The notes under the pieces: generated by a model
Told to the model about the DNA's origin: nothing
Seen by the model: only the letters and a program-made list of their open reading frames with translations
The model's database searches: none
Program-made: the position numbers and the translations under genes
In this document: positions 10,801 through 22,689 of the stretch, piece by piece
Position numbering within the stretch: the first letter of the stretch is position 1
Layout: the number at the start of each line of letters is the position of its first letter
From: Liolophura sinensis
Lineage: Eukaryota > Mollusca > Polyplacophora > Chitonida > Chitonidae
Assembly: GCF_032854445.1 (NCBI RefSeq)
Contig: NC_088299.1
Location: 10,347,608 to 10,411,607 of the forward strand
Length of the DNA stretch: 64,000 bases
Direction of reading: 5' to 3'

Positions 10801-13800
10801 TGTCACCAACTATGCTCCCATTTGGAATGGTGACAAGTCCTGTAATGCAAAATTCCCTTATCGTGTATTTCGATCTTCCATGCATGCCAAGTATGAAAAA
10901 CCCATGACCTTTATGAAAAATTCTAACCATGGTCTTCAGAAGTGTGAAATTTCTTTTGCAGTTTGCCAGGTTCATCCACAGACCCAGCTGGATTGGAGGA
11001 TACGAATGAAGAAATATGTGAGGTAGGAATGGAAATGCACTTAACAGGACAGTCTGTTGATGCATAGTGCACTTGTATTGCATGTGTTATGCCCTATTTC
11101 CTCTGTAACCTGCGAATGGTCGTGAGTTTCCCCCGGGCTCTGCCTGGTTTCCTCCCACCATAATGCTGGGCGCCGTCATATAAGTGAAATATTCTTGAGT
11201 ACAGCGTAAAACACCAATAAAATAAAATAATAAAATAAATAAATATTTCCTGGGCTTTTTCTCATATGAAAGAGCAACTTTCAGTGCACATTTCTAATTT
11301 GAGTTTGGAGACAAAATTACATTGGTTGGATTGACCAATTTCTTGGCTTCACAAAGAGTGTAATTTTTTCAGTTTACACAGAATAATGACTTCAGAATAT
11401 TCTTCAGTAAGCACCTTGCAAACATATGAAAAGGTTGAAAAGTTACATAATGTGATCAAGGATTTTTCTTTATGAATGTCTGCTGATCAATCAGAGTGCT
11501 ATCAATGTTTCTTCATATCTGTTGCCTAGTAAAAAATTCTCAAATTCACATCCTTCCCGAGAGGTTTGGTCAATACAGAAACATGTAGACCAGCTATCAC
11601 CTTGTTACCACAACTACATGCACACAGTATTCCTCATTGCTGATTGGTCCGATGCTCTGTGAATTTGCTTTGCTCATGTCAATGTATTTGTAGGCTACTG
11701 TGAATCTTCAGTGGTTATGGTTTGATGTGTATGTGAGATCATCAAACATTACCAAGGCTTACGTTACATTATTATAACAATGTGTAACAAAGCAGCATAT
11801 GTAAAGACCCTGACTGGTTTAGTCAGTTATCCCAGACTCAACATATGAATTTAAAACCTGTAGAATTGAAAATGAAAATCAACTCATAAAAGTTATTTTA
11901 AGATCACCATATCCTAATTTCAACTTCCAATACAAATAACTGAGCGAGTCAGTCTTGAATTTTAGTCAGAAATTGTCTCTGTAAGGAATATACCCTTGAT
12001 ACCTGGCAGAGGTCTACATCCGAGAGCTCTGGTTAACTCCAACAATAGACATCACTGCCATCTGTCAAGAAGAATTAAACACTAATTTCATACATAAATG
12101 AATTATCTTATCTGTTTCCAGCTAAAAGAGTACATGTTCGAGGACAAACTTAAGAAGGTACGAAAGGAACCCCTAGACCGTGTCATGATCTGGAATGAGT
12201 GCGAGGCATACTTCCATCAGATGAAGCCAGTGCTGTCTGCCCCATGCGGGCCCATGGCTGTTCTCAATATGCTGGTGAGTTCTAATGAAACTTGACCCAT
12301 GACTGTTCTCAATATGCTGGTGAGATCAAATGAAACATGGCCCATGGCTGTTCTGTATAGGCTGGTGAGCTCAAATGAAACATTGCCCATGACTGTTCTC
12401 ACTATGATAGTGAGTTCAAATGAAACATGGCCCATGACTGTTCTTTACATGTATATGCTTGTGAGTTCAAACGAAACATGGCCCTTGGCTTTTCTCACTA
12501 TGCTTGTGAGTTCAAATGAAACATGACTCTTGGCTGTTCTTTGCATGCATTTGCTGGTGAGTTCAAATGAAACATGGCCCTTGGCTGCCTTTTACATGTA
12601 TAGTCAGGTGAGTTCAGATGAAACATGGCTCTTGGCTGTTTTTTACATGTACATGTATGTGGTGGTGAGTTCAGATGAAACATGGCTCTTGGCTGTTCTT
12701 TACATGTACATGTATAAGGTGGTGAGTTCAGATGAAACATGGTTCTTGGCTGTTCTTTACATGTATATTCAGGTGAGTTCAGATGAAACATGGCTCTTGG
12801 ATGTTCTTTACATGTACATGTATATGGTGGTGAGTTCAGATGAAACATGGCTCTTGGCTGGTCTTTACATGTACATGTATATGGTGGTGAGTTCAGATGA
12901 AACATGGCTCTTGGATGTTCTTTACATGTGTATGCTGGTGAGTTCATTGGCCATGGCTGTTTTCTATATGTTGGTGAGTTCAGATGAAACATGGCCCATG
13001 GCTGTTTTCTATATGCTGTTGAGTTCCGATGACTTAAGTGTGTTTGTGGTGGTCAGTAAACATTGAATAAACATTGAACACTTCATTCAAGCTCCAAAAA
13101 ATTTAGTTCATTTTCCTACATGTAGTATTTTTGAAAGGTGCATGCATTGACATTATTCATAGTGTGCCACATCCTTTGCCTTTTGATTCAGTGATTCCCG
13201 AAACATTTCAAATTTGCAACTGTATATTTACAGAAAGCCTTGGGTCGCGATGTGGACAGGGAGGAGGTTTCCAAGGTGATTTTGTCCCGCCCCCGTGATG
13301 AGACCGCTCCTATCCCAGAGTACCTCTTCTCTAGAGGAGTTGCTGGTAAAGTGTGGGGTCTCTTATCAGCTGATCCTTTTTGGGGGGGGGGGGATTTTAT
13401 TTGTTTAAAATGTAGACGAGTATGAGTTTGTTATGCTTGATGTCTAGATATATAAAGATAACACAGTTTCTGTCAAGTGGTAGTTGTGTTTTTGTGTCTT
13501 GCATATAGTCAGTATGCAGTGTAGTTGACGTTAACACAAAGTTTCAAAACAATATCACTTACTCAACTGAAGAATATCGGTTGTATTTATGGAGTCACAC
13601 AGAGGTTCAGGTGAAGACTATGTTTCTGAGATTCTTGTGTTATTATTTGTTTACAGGTACAACAGCAGAGGCTCTGATAGAGGGTGTGGTTCAGCTTACC
13701 AAAGGAGAAGTGATTGGTCGCTTTTTCCAATTCTATCCCCCAAGAGATGTTGAACTTCTGAAATGGTTGGCTTACTGGATAAAGAAAGGTATTTACCATG

Positions 13801-16800
13801 AACACAACAGTTAAGGCCACACCAGTGTAAAATATTGTTTCACAGGTGGAAAAACTTTGAAGTCCTCTAATTTAAGGGAAGTGTGCATTGTCTCAGTAAT
13901 ATGTCATGATTGTAAAGCCTTGAAAAACAGATTATTAAAACATTCAGATTGGACAAAATAAAAGGGGAATTTTCAGTGTGATTTTTGTTCTATTTTAGAA
14001 TTATTTAGTGTCTAGCGGTGATTGTGTTAGATTGCTCCATTTTGGGTGGGGGGGGGGGGGGGGTGCTTTTACTGTCACTTCTTTTAATTCCAGCTAATTT
14101 TTGACCAGAAATAATCTGCACAAGTCTATACAGTCCTTCATTTTTTCAGAACTCTTAGGCTTGACGTTACGATAATTTATCCTTGCTCATTTATCTTGCA
14201 GCTCACAAAGCGTTCATGTTAAACAAACAAACAAAAAAAAACTTGCATATAATACATACATTGTATAGAACAAATGCAAATAATTATATTACGGAAATAT
14301 TAGTACAATTATTTCTCAACAAAACCTTCCAAAGCCTTTATCATAACAGGGGAGGCCTGTAGAAGTTGAAAGTTGAAGAAAGTTTGCATTTCAGACAGGA
14401 TTTAAAAGCTTTCAGATAGTAAAGTACCAGTATGTTTCAGGAACTTCAGTATTTGATCGGTTTTGAATTCCACATGAAAAAATGTGAAAGTGACATCAAA
14501 TTGAACTAGTACGTGATTGAATGCTGTAAAATTTAAGTTTGTCTTCCAGGCGCTGTCCCTATTGCAACATTAAATTTACAGAAGAGTGTGCGGGGAAGTT
14601 CTGGCATTCCTGATGCTTGGCATCATCAGATGGTTTATGGAGTCAGTTCTAAAGGTGAGTCACGAAGGCATTGGCGTCCAGTGAGAAAGCTCATCCAGCT
14701 CAGCTGCAGCATTATGTTAGAGGGAGAGACGTTGCAGCTCAAAAGCGAGCTGTAACATGCTCATTGAAAAAGCAAAATGTTGCCAGCTTAACAATTTTAA
14801 TCAACCAGTCACAAGTTAGTTCTGTAAGAGAAAAGTGCAGCTGTTTCAAGACATCACATGAACCTAGTTTTACCTTTTAGCCATACGTGCTTTGGGTATG
14901 CGTTATGCAACATCATGTTTCAGGTTTTCCAGCCTCATAAGAATTCCAGATTTAAAGTTGATTTTACTTTGGTGGATAAGCATTTCTGAAGAAAAAAGAT
15001 GGCTGTGGCTGTTTATTTCTGTTTACACGCAAAAATCTTCCAAAATAACTAAGGTTACATTATTGTTGTCTTTGTTTGAAGTAAAAATTCTTGAGTCTGG
15101 CGTTAAACAACAATTTAGTAAGTAAGTAAATAACTTCAACACTTCATATTTTCTGAGCTTAGCATTGTTTGTGGTTTTCAGGTGTGCACTTGACGAACCC
15201 TCTGGAGATTCTCCCTGAAGAGGTAATCTTGGAGCAGTTGTTCAGTGAGTCAGTGCTGTTGGTACAGAGGCAGGACATCGTCAGTCGCTATAACGACCAC
15301 TGCCAGCTGTACAAGTTCCTACAGCAGCCAGACTCGCGATGGCAGACCATGAATGTGCTAGGTAAGTTTTGCCTCTAAAAGAAATATGAATATTTACTCG
15401 CATGACTAAATTGAAAGTGAAGCTTTGCACATACCCGTATTACGAGCCTGTTTTGCTCTTATTAGATCATGTTTAGTTTTGGTTTTATGATATAGTGACA
15501 TTGTCATCTCTTGCTGGTTTGGCTGTGGCTTTAAGTCAGGAGGTTTAACAATTATCTGGCAAAGTCAGGCGGTTTGACAATTACGTGGCAGAGTCAGGAG
15601 GCTTGACAATTACCTGCCAAAGTCAGGAGGTTTGACAGTTACCTGCCAAAGTCAAGAGGTTTGACAATTATCTGCCAAAGTCAGGAGGTTTGACCATTAC
15701 CTGGCAGTCAAGAGGTGTGAGAATTACCTGGCAAAGTCAAGAGGTTTTACAATTACCTGCTAAAGTCAGGAGGTTTGACAATTACCTGCCAAAGTCAGAA
15801 GGTTTGACAATTACCTGGCAGAGTCAGGAAGTTTGACCATAACCTGGCAAAGTCATGAGGTGTGAGAATTACCTGGCAAAGTCAAGAGGTTTTACAATTA
15901 CCTGCTAAAGTCAGACGGTTTGACAATTACCTGGCAGAGTCAGGAAGTTTGACAATTTCCTGGCAGAGTCAGGATTACCTGGCAAAGTCAGGAGGTTTGA
16001 CAATTACCTGGCAAAGTCAGGAAGTTGACAATTACCTGGCAGAGTCAGGAGGTTTGACCATTACCTGGCAAAGTCAAGAGGTGTGAGAATTACCTGGCAA
16101 AGTCAAGAGGTTTACAATTACGTGCCAGAGTCAGAAGGTTTGACAATTACCTGGCAGAGTCAGGAACTTTGACAATTTCCTGGCAGAGTCAGGAAGTTTG
16201 ACCATTACCTGGCAAAGTCAGGAGGTTTGACAATTACCTGGCAGAGTCAGCAGGTTTGACAATTACCTGGCAGAGTCAGGAAGTTTGACAATTACCTGGC
16301 AGAGTGAGGAAGTTTGACAATTTCCTGGCAGAGTCAGGAAGTTTGACCATTACCTGGCAAAGTCAGGAGGTTTGACAATTACCTGGCAGAGTCAGGAAGT
16401 TTGAGCATTACCTGGCAAAGTCAGGAGGTTTCACAGTTACCTTGCAAAGTCAGGAGGTTTGATAGTTACCTTGCAAAGAATAGTGCTTTACTCCAGGCAT
16501 TCAAGTTTAGTTCAGCCGTCGGATGAGGGAAAAAATATTCTTGATTTCCAACACATACTGGTACTGGTTAAGAGAATACGATTTTGTCCACTTAAATTGC
16601 CCTTAAAGTAGTTAATATCATTGAAAAGTAATAAGAGAATTCAAGGTGTATAACAATAATGGATGCATTGATTAAGGCTTTGTTACATGTAACTGTAGGC
16701 CCTCAGTGATCAAGTGCGATGAAGACCAAGTCTTCAAAACTTCAATTTCACTGCATGAGCAATTTTTCCCATAAATGAAATTGGAGCATAGGACAAGCCT

Positions 16801-17097
16801 TTCTCTTCCATGTGTTGCTGTTTGTCCTGACTTGTAGATTTGGTTATGTTTCTGTCTATCTGACCATGTTATTGTTGTATTTTAACAGGTCAGGTAGTGA
16901 ATGTATTACGAGAGGAGACAAAGATACCTGGTTACAGAGCTCAGGTGACCTCTCATGTGTCCATCCCGGCTATCTACCTGTCTGGGATCACCCTCTACCT
17001 GCCAGAGGACTCGCCCAGCCTAGGGGAACTCACCACCGTACCCAACCTGCCCATAGCTACTCCACCCACCACCTCCTTGGGAACATCTGCACCCTAA
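7734..17097 (+). CDS. Large protein with disordered N-terminus and papain/C39-like cysteine-peptidase-type C-terminal domain; unnamed
   Basis: Eight coding exons join in phase: 7734-10417, 10962-11022, 12122-12274, 13234-13345, 13657-13788, 14550-14654, 15182-15361 and 16889-17097 (TAA), giving 1211 residues. All introns are GT-AG. The first exon (about 894 aa) is Ser/Asn/Cys-rich with acidic stretches and basic patches and looks disordered, with no recognised domain. From about residue 916 the sequence becomes globular: SAPCGPMAVLN (Cys about 957), DAWHHQMVYGV (His about 1072/1073) and GVHLTNPLE (Asn about 1088). That Cys, His, Asn order and the CGP motif resemble papain-fold/C39-like cysteine peptidases, so hydrolase or deubiquitinase-like activity is an inference from motifs only. 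The tail is Pro/Thr/Ser-rich. I do not recognise the family by name. Introns carry large minisatellites (after exon 3 and between exons 7 and 8). The upstream start is uncertain because the frame is open back to the acceptor at 7713. Confidence 0.85.
11111..11247 (+). mobile_element. tRNA-derived SINE, 3' part
   Basis: Contains GCGAATGGTCGTGAGTTTCC, CCTCCCACCATAATGCTGG, GTGAAATATTCTTGAGTAC and a tail of AATAAAATAAAT. The 5' tRNA-like half is absent. It sits in the intron after the second coding exon of the cysteine-peptidase-like gene. Confidence 0.9.
11250..11457. mobile_element. MITE-like dispersed repeat (same family as 53634-53842)
   Basis: Collinear with 53634-53842: shared AACTTTCAG, ACATTGGTTGGA, a GTGTAATTTT/GCGTAATTTT segment, and the right end GCAAACATATGAAAAGGTTG. 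The left end resembles the reverse complement of the right end, suggesting short terminal inverted repeats. No coding potential. Confidence 0.6.
12251..13029 (+). repeat. Minisatellite whose unit contains the exon 3 end and its 5' splice site
   Basis: About 16 units of 45, 51 or 57 bp, the first being the last 24 bases of coding exon 3 plus the start of the intron. Each unit runs CCCATGGCTGTTCTCAATAT, GCTG, GTGAGTT, then CAAATGAAACATGG. Nearly every copy keeps a GTGAG donor core. Length differences are blocks of 6 bp made by an ACATGT-type hexamer in the later units. Because most lengths are multiples of 3, long open frames exist on both strands (12530-13066 plus, 12498-12992 minus); these are by-products. 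Reading from exon 3 into the array meets an in-frame TGA at 12293-12295. Confidence 0.95.
15535..16482 (+). repeat. 29-bp minisatellite in the intron between coding exons 7 and 8
   Basis: About 32 copies of a unit close to TTACCTGGCAAAGTCAGGAG followed by GTTTGACAA, with small internal deletions and alternates (CTGCC/CTGGC, AAGTC/GAGTC, GGAGG/GGAAG). Some successive copies share the same variants, suggesting block duplications. It begins about 175 bp after the exon 7 donor and, unlike three other arrays here, is not made of exon sequence. Confidence 0.95.
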
Positions 17098-17564
17098 GCC
17101 ATACCCAAGGGTTCCTAACTAAGCACTATGTAGCGTAACTGAACCATGGGTCATTGATTTAGTTGTGATGCACCTTGGATGGTAATGCAGGGATCTTGAG
17201 TTATGATAACAGAGTGACCTCCCTTTACAAAATCATGTCAATGCTTTTAATAGGGCATAGGAGTAAACTCTGTCAAATTTCACATGGGTTGGTATATTCA
17301 ACACTAGTTTTTTTCTAAAAATGTTTGTTTTAGCTATCTGAATTACAGTAAATGATTTTAAAATTTCATCTATCACTGAGCCCACATTTTACCAAATTTC
17401 TGTTGACCGTTTGTTTGGAGGGTATGATTACATTCATACGGAAGGTAGTGTTTTATGACATTTATTGCGTCTTAAAATACATGTTTAAGGAAAAATTTTA
17501 GGGCATTTACCATAGATATGCCAGTGGTACAGGATGTTACAAAGTACAAAAACATAGAAATTCT

Positions 17565-17692
17565 GGCATCCACATTAAAATTTTGTCATCCACATACCAA
17601 TTTTGGCATCCACTTCCAAATTCTGGTATCCACATTGAAATTTTGGCATCCACATACAAATTCTGGCATTCACATTGAAATTCTGGTATCTA
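17565..17692 (+). repeat. Short tandem repeat in the 3' untranslated region
   Basis: About six to seven units of about 20 bp, of the form AATTCTGGCATCCACATTGA or AATTTTGGCATCCACATACA, located about 470 bp after the stop codon of the cysteine-peptidase-like gene. Confidence 0.85.
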
Positions 17693-18050
17693 GTACCTGA
17701 ACATATATCGCCATGATTGGGCCGTAGAAAGGCAATGTCGTCGTGTCGTAACAGCTAAATGGCATATTGAGTGAGACGGTTTACTGGAACCATTATGAGA
17801 AACGACGAGAGTACCATGGCCTAACCTGGAAATAATTTTAATGTTGGTGCACTACATAATGGCACATCATTCAGCTACCAGTAATAAAGTAATGTTATTT
17901 TCAAGGCAGATTTGTGCTGGACATCATACTTGCCCTGCTGCTTATTTCCAGGCTTGACCATGGCCCTTCAACGAGAACGTCCCTGACTCTTAGGCATCCA
18001 ATGTTTTGACTGTCGGAAACACAAAGTACATCTGGCTGCATACATGAAGA

Positions 18051-18056
18051 AATAAA
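18051..18056 (+). terminator. Candidate polyadenylation signal
   Basis: AATAAA about 950 bp after the stop codon of the upstream gene, the first canonical hexamer in the region. A second lies at 18481-18486. Confidence 0.35.
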
Positions 18057-18677
18057 CCATTTTAAGAAATTATGAAATGATTTATTTCAGTCAATTCAAG
18101 CTGAATGGATTCAGGTCTCCCATATGAAATTAGTGATGAAAAGAGAAGAAAAGAAATTCCATCCTAGCTGTATCTACGTTTTGGTTCTTTATGCAGCCTA
18201 CTACATGTATGATATTTCTAACTGTTTACGTAGTCTTCTAATTATTGGAGGCATTTTTTCCTCTTGGTTGTGAGCATTGATATAAAGCCGTTTAAATTTT
18301 AAGCCTTTAAATTTTGAAGAAGCATGTTGACGAGTGAAACTGTCAGCAATTTTTTTTCGCTTCCATGTTTTTTTTTTTTTTTTTTTTTTTTTTTTGATGG
18401 ATATCTTTCAAGGATAATCTTCTGCTCAAATATGTTTTACAAATATTTCTCTAATGTCTTTATTGGTCTTAGATTTATGCAATAAACTCATACGAAGCGA
18501 GATAGAAACACTGCTGTCTAATCTTTGATCTTGTTCGTGTGGACATTTTCTTTTCATGCTCTGTTGATTAGCGGTTTTCGACCATTGACTATGCAGTATA
18601 TTCCTGTGAAGAAGTTAATTAATCTTGCTGTACTTGATGGTTTCTTACGTCGCTCTAACAGATTCATGTCTTACGGT

Positions 18678-18832
18678 TACTGGGCCCTTTTCACAAAACT
18701 TCATAAATCAATTTTTTGTAACTATTCTCATGAATGACGTTGCCTTACGGAACTATAACGTAGACAGCGTCTTTAACGAAAAAAAATTACAAGAAATATG
18801 ACATATGAAGCTTTGTGAAAGTGGCTCCTGGA
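18678..18832. mobile_element. Palindromic MITE-like element
   Basis: The left arm TACTGGGCCCTTTTCACAAA continuing into ACTTCATAAATCA corresponds, in reverse complement, to the right arm ending GAAGCTTTGTGAAAGTGGCT then CCTGG. Imperfect terminal inverted repeats of about 40 bp enclose about 70 bp. No coding capacity. Confidence 0.6.
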
Positions 18833-19930
18833 GTGTGGGATAGAAAATGGTGATGTAAAAATGGTATGACGAGTGCAGAACTTAAGTCATGTGGCAGTAA
18901 CTCATTGTAGTGCATTTGAACCCTGCTATCAAATGGTGCTGTTATTCAATGGGCACAAATCCACAAACCTGTAGAGCTGTTTGTATAAAGTGTATATTAT
19001 ATGACATATTGTACATATATCCTCGTTATACCTTATGGGAATGCGCCATAACAATTTGTACAAAGTGTATATGTCTACACCTATTTATAGCTGACGTACT
19101 AGGAATGTCATTTTATCAGGTTTTTATGTTCATATAAAGTGGTTACACTAGACTGCTTCATTCACAGCCAGGATACATTAATCTATCCATATACTGTATG
19201 TGTATATGTAATGCAAAAGCAAAATTGTAAAGTACCAATAGCTTTATGATGTCTAGCGTGTTTGTAGTGTTGGTGTTGTACTGTGTAGAGTTTCAAAGAC
19301 GAGCCATGTGAAATCAGCAAGAAGGGTTCCAGCTTTACAGACTTTTTTCAGCCTCAATGTCCAAATTCGGACGCGTTGTTTTGATGCAGTTTATAACAAA
19401 CCTTTATATATTTAAGCTTTCCTTAAATGAAAAGTCTAGACAAATTGAGCTTTAGGTGATATGTAAGTTGATGGATTTCCGTTTTTAAATTCGCCAGTAA
19501 TTAGTTTTAATGTTTACCTTAAACCACGTGCAAATAAGGTAAAGTGGAGAGTGCTGTGGACTTTGCGGGCAGCCATGTTGACTAGCTGAGCATTTTCATT
19601 TATTCTGATCGTGCAAATTATCGGCTAGTAATTCAGTTGCCAGGGTTTGAATGCAGATAACTGTGTGCAAAAAAACTACTCAAATATTAAGTGCTGGTCG
19701 TTTTCAAAGCATTGGCGGTCAGCTTTTTCAGAGGTTTTCCCCATTATTGAGTATTTAAAATATCAATCTGAACAATAGTTCCTGGTAGCCGTTTTGTATT
19801 CCCAAAACCTTGATCCCTATCACCAGGCTATCAACTTTTCCAGCTTTTCCCTTGTATTGATTACTTAAATGTCAATCTAAGCAAAGCACCTTCTGGTCTT
19901 TTTGAATTCTCAAAACGTTGGTTTCTCTGA

Positions 19931-20142
19931 GGGCCCGGGACCGATTCCACTAAGCCATTTCTGACAACAGTCAAAATTTGAAATATGATCATAAAGGTTA
20001 CTTTGGGGCTTTAGAAATTAAAGAAATTGTCCACCTCATCAGTGTCACATTAACACAAGTGTCAATATCAAAAACAAGGAATCGTAAAGTTTTTAAATTT
20101 GGACTTAAGTCAGAAATGGCTTCTATTCCGCTGATCCCATGA
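19931..20142. mobile_element. Palindromic MITE-like element
   Basis: The left arm CGATTCCACTAAGCCATTTC followed by TGACAACAGTCAAAATTTG is mirrored by the right arm AAATTTGGACTTAAGTCAGA followed by AATGGCTTCTATTCCGC. Arms are about 40 bp. A diverged half-copy of the right arm occurs at about 60290-60335 inside PLEKHG5 (AAGTCAGAAATGGCTTTGTG). Confidence 0.65.
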
Positions 20143-20233
20143 GACCAGATTGTTTACCTAACTAATCCCATGAGACCAAATTGTTAATCACAATAACCAC
20201 AAGAGATCAGCTAGTTTATATGACAGTCCTAAG

Positions 20234-20374
20234 CCCAGTTGTTCAAAAATGTATTGGTACTTAATCCCGGTATTAACTTTAATCCAGATTGAAGTACCAT
20301 TTACTTTGTATTAGGATGGAGACTGGTATTAAGATTTAAGACTGGCTTAACTTTAATACACTTTTGAACAACTG
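20234..20374. mobile_element. Palindromic MITE-like element
   Basis: Left end CCAGTTGTTCAAAAATGTAT, right end reverse complement CCAGTTGTTCAAAAGTGTAT, giving about 23-bp near-identical terminal inverted repeats around about 95 bp. Internal blocks (ATCCCGGTATTAA and GGTATTAAGAT) also pair partly. A solo right end is present at about 58401-58433 (TTAATACACTTCTGAACAAC). Confidence 0.7.
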
Positions 20375-20968
20375 GTCGCAAGTGACTTTCTAACCTTGTC
20401 AGATGTACATTTTCTAAAGTCACAAGTTAGCAGTGGTAACATTGCTCTGTTCTGATTACGTATTTAAATGACTTAAGAAACTCGGTGACGTGATGCAAAG
20501 CCGTTTACGGTGCTAAATCAGATTATCCGTATTCATTATCCTTTGAAGTGAGCAGGTGTAATGGAAAGTCCAAGTACTGTGCGATGCAAGGCCAATATGA
20601 AGGAATGAAACATAAAAAAAGGTTTATCAGATTGTGTACAGTACCGTACACATCAGAATAATCCAAATCCGGGAGATGCGCCTTGGGTTGGGTGATGCAA
20701 TTCATTGTATAGGAGGTGACTTGCTTTGATGGAAAACTTTCGAGCGGCATGTTCAATTCAACACCTTTAAAACAGCTGGAATGAGTTCATGTATTGTGCT
20801 GTGAGAAATTTGTGTGCTTTAATTCAGCGGTTTTCTGCGATTCTAGGTGCAAGGGACTTTTTGGACACGATATGAAGGCATTACGCTCTGTCTTCGCTAC
20901 AATGTTAGTTTATGTAAAATAAAGTAAATATTAAGATCTTTTTGTAATATGAATGAAGTGATGAATTG

Positions 20969-20974
20969 TGCCCC

Positions 20975-21005
<31 letters not shown>

Positions 21006-21020
21006 AAACACACACACACT
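20969..21020 (+). repeat. Poly-C run followed by CA microsatellite
   Basis: A run of about 22 C passes into a CACACA tract, as seen directly. Run length may be affected by sequencing error. Confidence 0.9.
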
Positions 21021-21848
21021 CACCCACACATTTTCTTGATTTTCTTGTAAATACATATTTCGCAACTATGTGAAATGGTCTGTGTATGTTATCAGAAAGA
21101 CGTACTCCTGTACTGACGAAGCTATGCGTGTTTGCTAGTGGCTCTGCTTAGGAATGTTGTCTGAAGTTGAATAAGCACCAGTCTTCGCAATCTACAACAC
21201 CAGAACCAGACATGCGAAATCCAGAATGTCCTGCAGAAACTATATCATAGAGTTTGCTTTTGTTAAGTTGAGATGCCGGTCACGAAGAGTCCCTATTCGT
21301 ACTCACTACATTGGGACTAAAATTTAGTTTTTGCTTGTCAGTGTTTTAAACTCATTCTTTACAAGTAAGCTGCCCTACCACTCCCATCCTCCCTTACCAA
21401 CCCCCTCCAAGAAGTTCACGAGAAGGAAAAGTGCGAATCAGTTAAAAGTTGTGAAAAAAGGTTCCAAGTCTGTCTCTACTTTCTTCTTTATATGCAGAAT
21501 CAAATCTGTTTTACTTTCTCTTCCAAACACTACAAGCACTGCAGTCGTCTTTTGTGATCTAATTCCTTACATATTCCCTGTCTTCATACGTCTTAATGAC
21601 TGTGAACCTGTATAGCTAATGTGAATTGGTTTTGTTTTAGGAGAGCATTATTTTGCCAGAAATAAACATGCTGTGCGCATGACTCTTGTGATACAATGAA
21701 TTCCATGTGTGTGTCATTTGTATACCTGTACTCTAACTGTACTCTAGTACCTCTGGCTCTGTGTTCTTCCAAATATATGGCTGAATTTGCCCGATCCTGT
21801 AACGGATAAATGAGGTCGAATCCAGTTCTCTCTAGCTTCGCTACTGCT

Positions 21849-21935
21849 TTATTTATGTGTTCGTTTCATTGGTGTTTTATGCCGCACTCACTGATACGAC
21901 GGCGGCCAGCACTATATGGTATGAGGAAACCGGGC
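21849..21935 (-). mobile_element. SINE fragment (tail and part of body)
   Basis: TTTATTTATGTG, CATTGGTGTTTTATGCCGCA, then ATACGACGGCGGCCAGCA and GAGGAAACCGGGCTAC. Both an internal piece and the head are missing. Confidence 0.75.
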
Positions 21936-22429
21936 TACTGCGTTATGTCAAGAGGTGTGTAGAATGTGAATGACCATGGTTTTCTCTATACCGGCACTGA
22001 GAGATATGCATAGTACATGGTACAGGTCGACGACAGGTAAAGAATGTTCTAAGTTCTTACCCAAATGTCTCTTATATGGCATGACACTCTAAAGATCTGA
22101 CCACTTTGGTGGCTTAGTGGCTCAGTTTTATTCTAAATGTTCGTTTTGTAGGTTTGCCAGATATACCTGGCGAAAGGAGGTTGTTTATACGTGGCAGTAG
22201 GCCTACTGATTCATCTGTGCATAAACCTGGCGTCAGTCCGATGAACGCATACATGCAATAACAGCGATATTACAGGTAAATAGGATTCGTGTCACCTTGC
22301 TTTCAGGACCCCTTAAATGATTGACCCATGTTAAAAGACAGGATCCAAGCGCCAAGTCCAACATTCAAATATGTCTAAAGGGGCGTTCCCATTAGACTGA
22401 TATAAAAGCAATATAATTAAAGGAGCTGA

Positions 22430-22472
22430 AATATTCTTGAGTAAAACGTCAATCAAACAAATAAATAAACTA
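22430..22472 (+). mobile_element. SINE 3' end fragment
   Basis: GAAATATTCTTGAGTAAAAC followed by GTCAATCAAACAAATAAATA: only the last about 40 bp of the SINE. Confidence 0.7.
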
Positions 22473-22620
22473 GCACAGTACACAATTTAAACAATGATTT
22501 CAGTCATTCGCCTAGAACATTCTTTGCGTCTTTCCAACCTCAGTGGAAACTGTTGACTGCTTCTCAGTGTATGAGCCCGTCTAGATCTAACCTTTCTCAC
22601 CTGACGCCATCGGAAAGGTC
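22470..22620 (+). repeat. Unclassified dispersed repeat, copy 1 of 3
   Basis: Shares ordered blocks with 24485-24790 and 29225-29575: a GATTTCA..TCATTC/TCAGTC block, an AACTGTTGACTGCTTCTC-type block, and GTCT then TCTAA/TATTTT blocks. This copy lacks the right half. Confidence 0.55.
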
Positions 22621-22689
22621 ATGACCTTTGTAGTAGTACACCGTGAGCTCGCTCCGGGCGGATGAGTACATGTACGTCACGCATGAGAG

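Larger units (their letters stand above)
17098..21700 (+). other. 3' untranslated/flanking region of the cysteine-peptidase-like gene
   Basis: No conserved exon is visible. Candidate polyadenylation signals AATAAA occur at 18051, 18481 and 20918; which is used cannot be told from sequence. The stretch also contains a poly-T run (about 18369-18395), three palindromic MITE-like elements (18678-18832, 19931-20142, 20234-20374) and a C-run/CA microsatellite near 20.97 kb. The ORF at 21331-21615 has no recognisable homology. Confidence 0.45.

Noticed and set aside
12498-13066. Long open frames on both strands (164 and 178 codons) that look like repetitive proteins
   Set aside because: They lie wholly within the donor-containing minisatellite, whose units are mostly multiples of 3 bp. 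Open frames on both strands follow from that and need no coding function.
15540-16480. CRISPR-like array (regular 29-bp repeats)
   Set aside because: Units are directly contiguous without unique spacers, lie in a eukaryotic intron and vary gradually, so this is a minisatellite.
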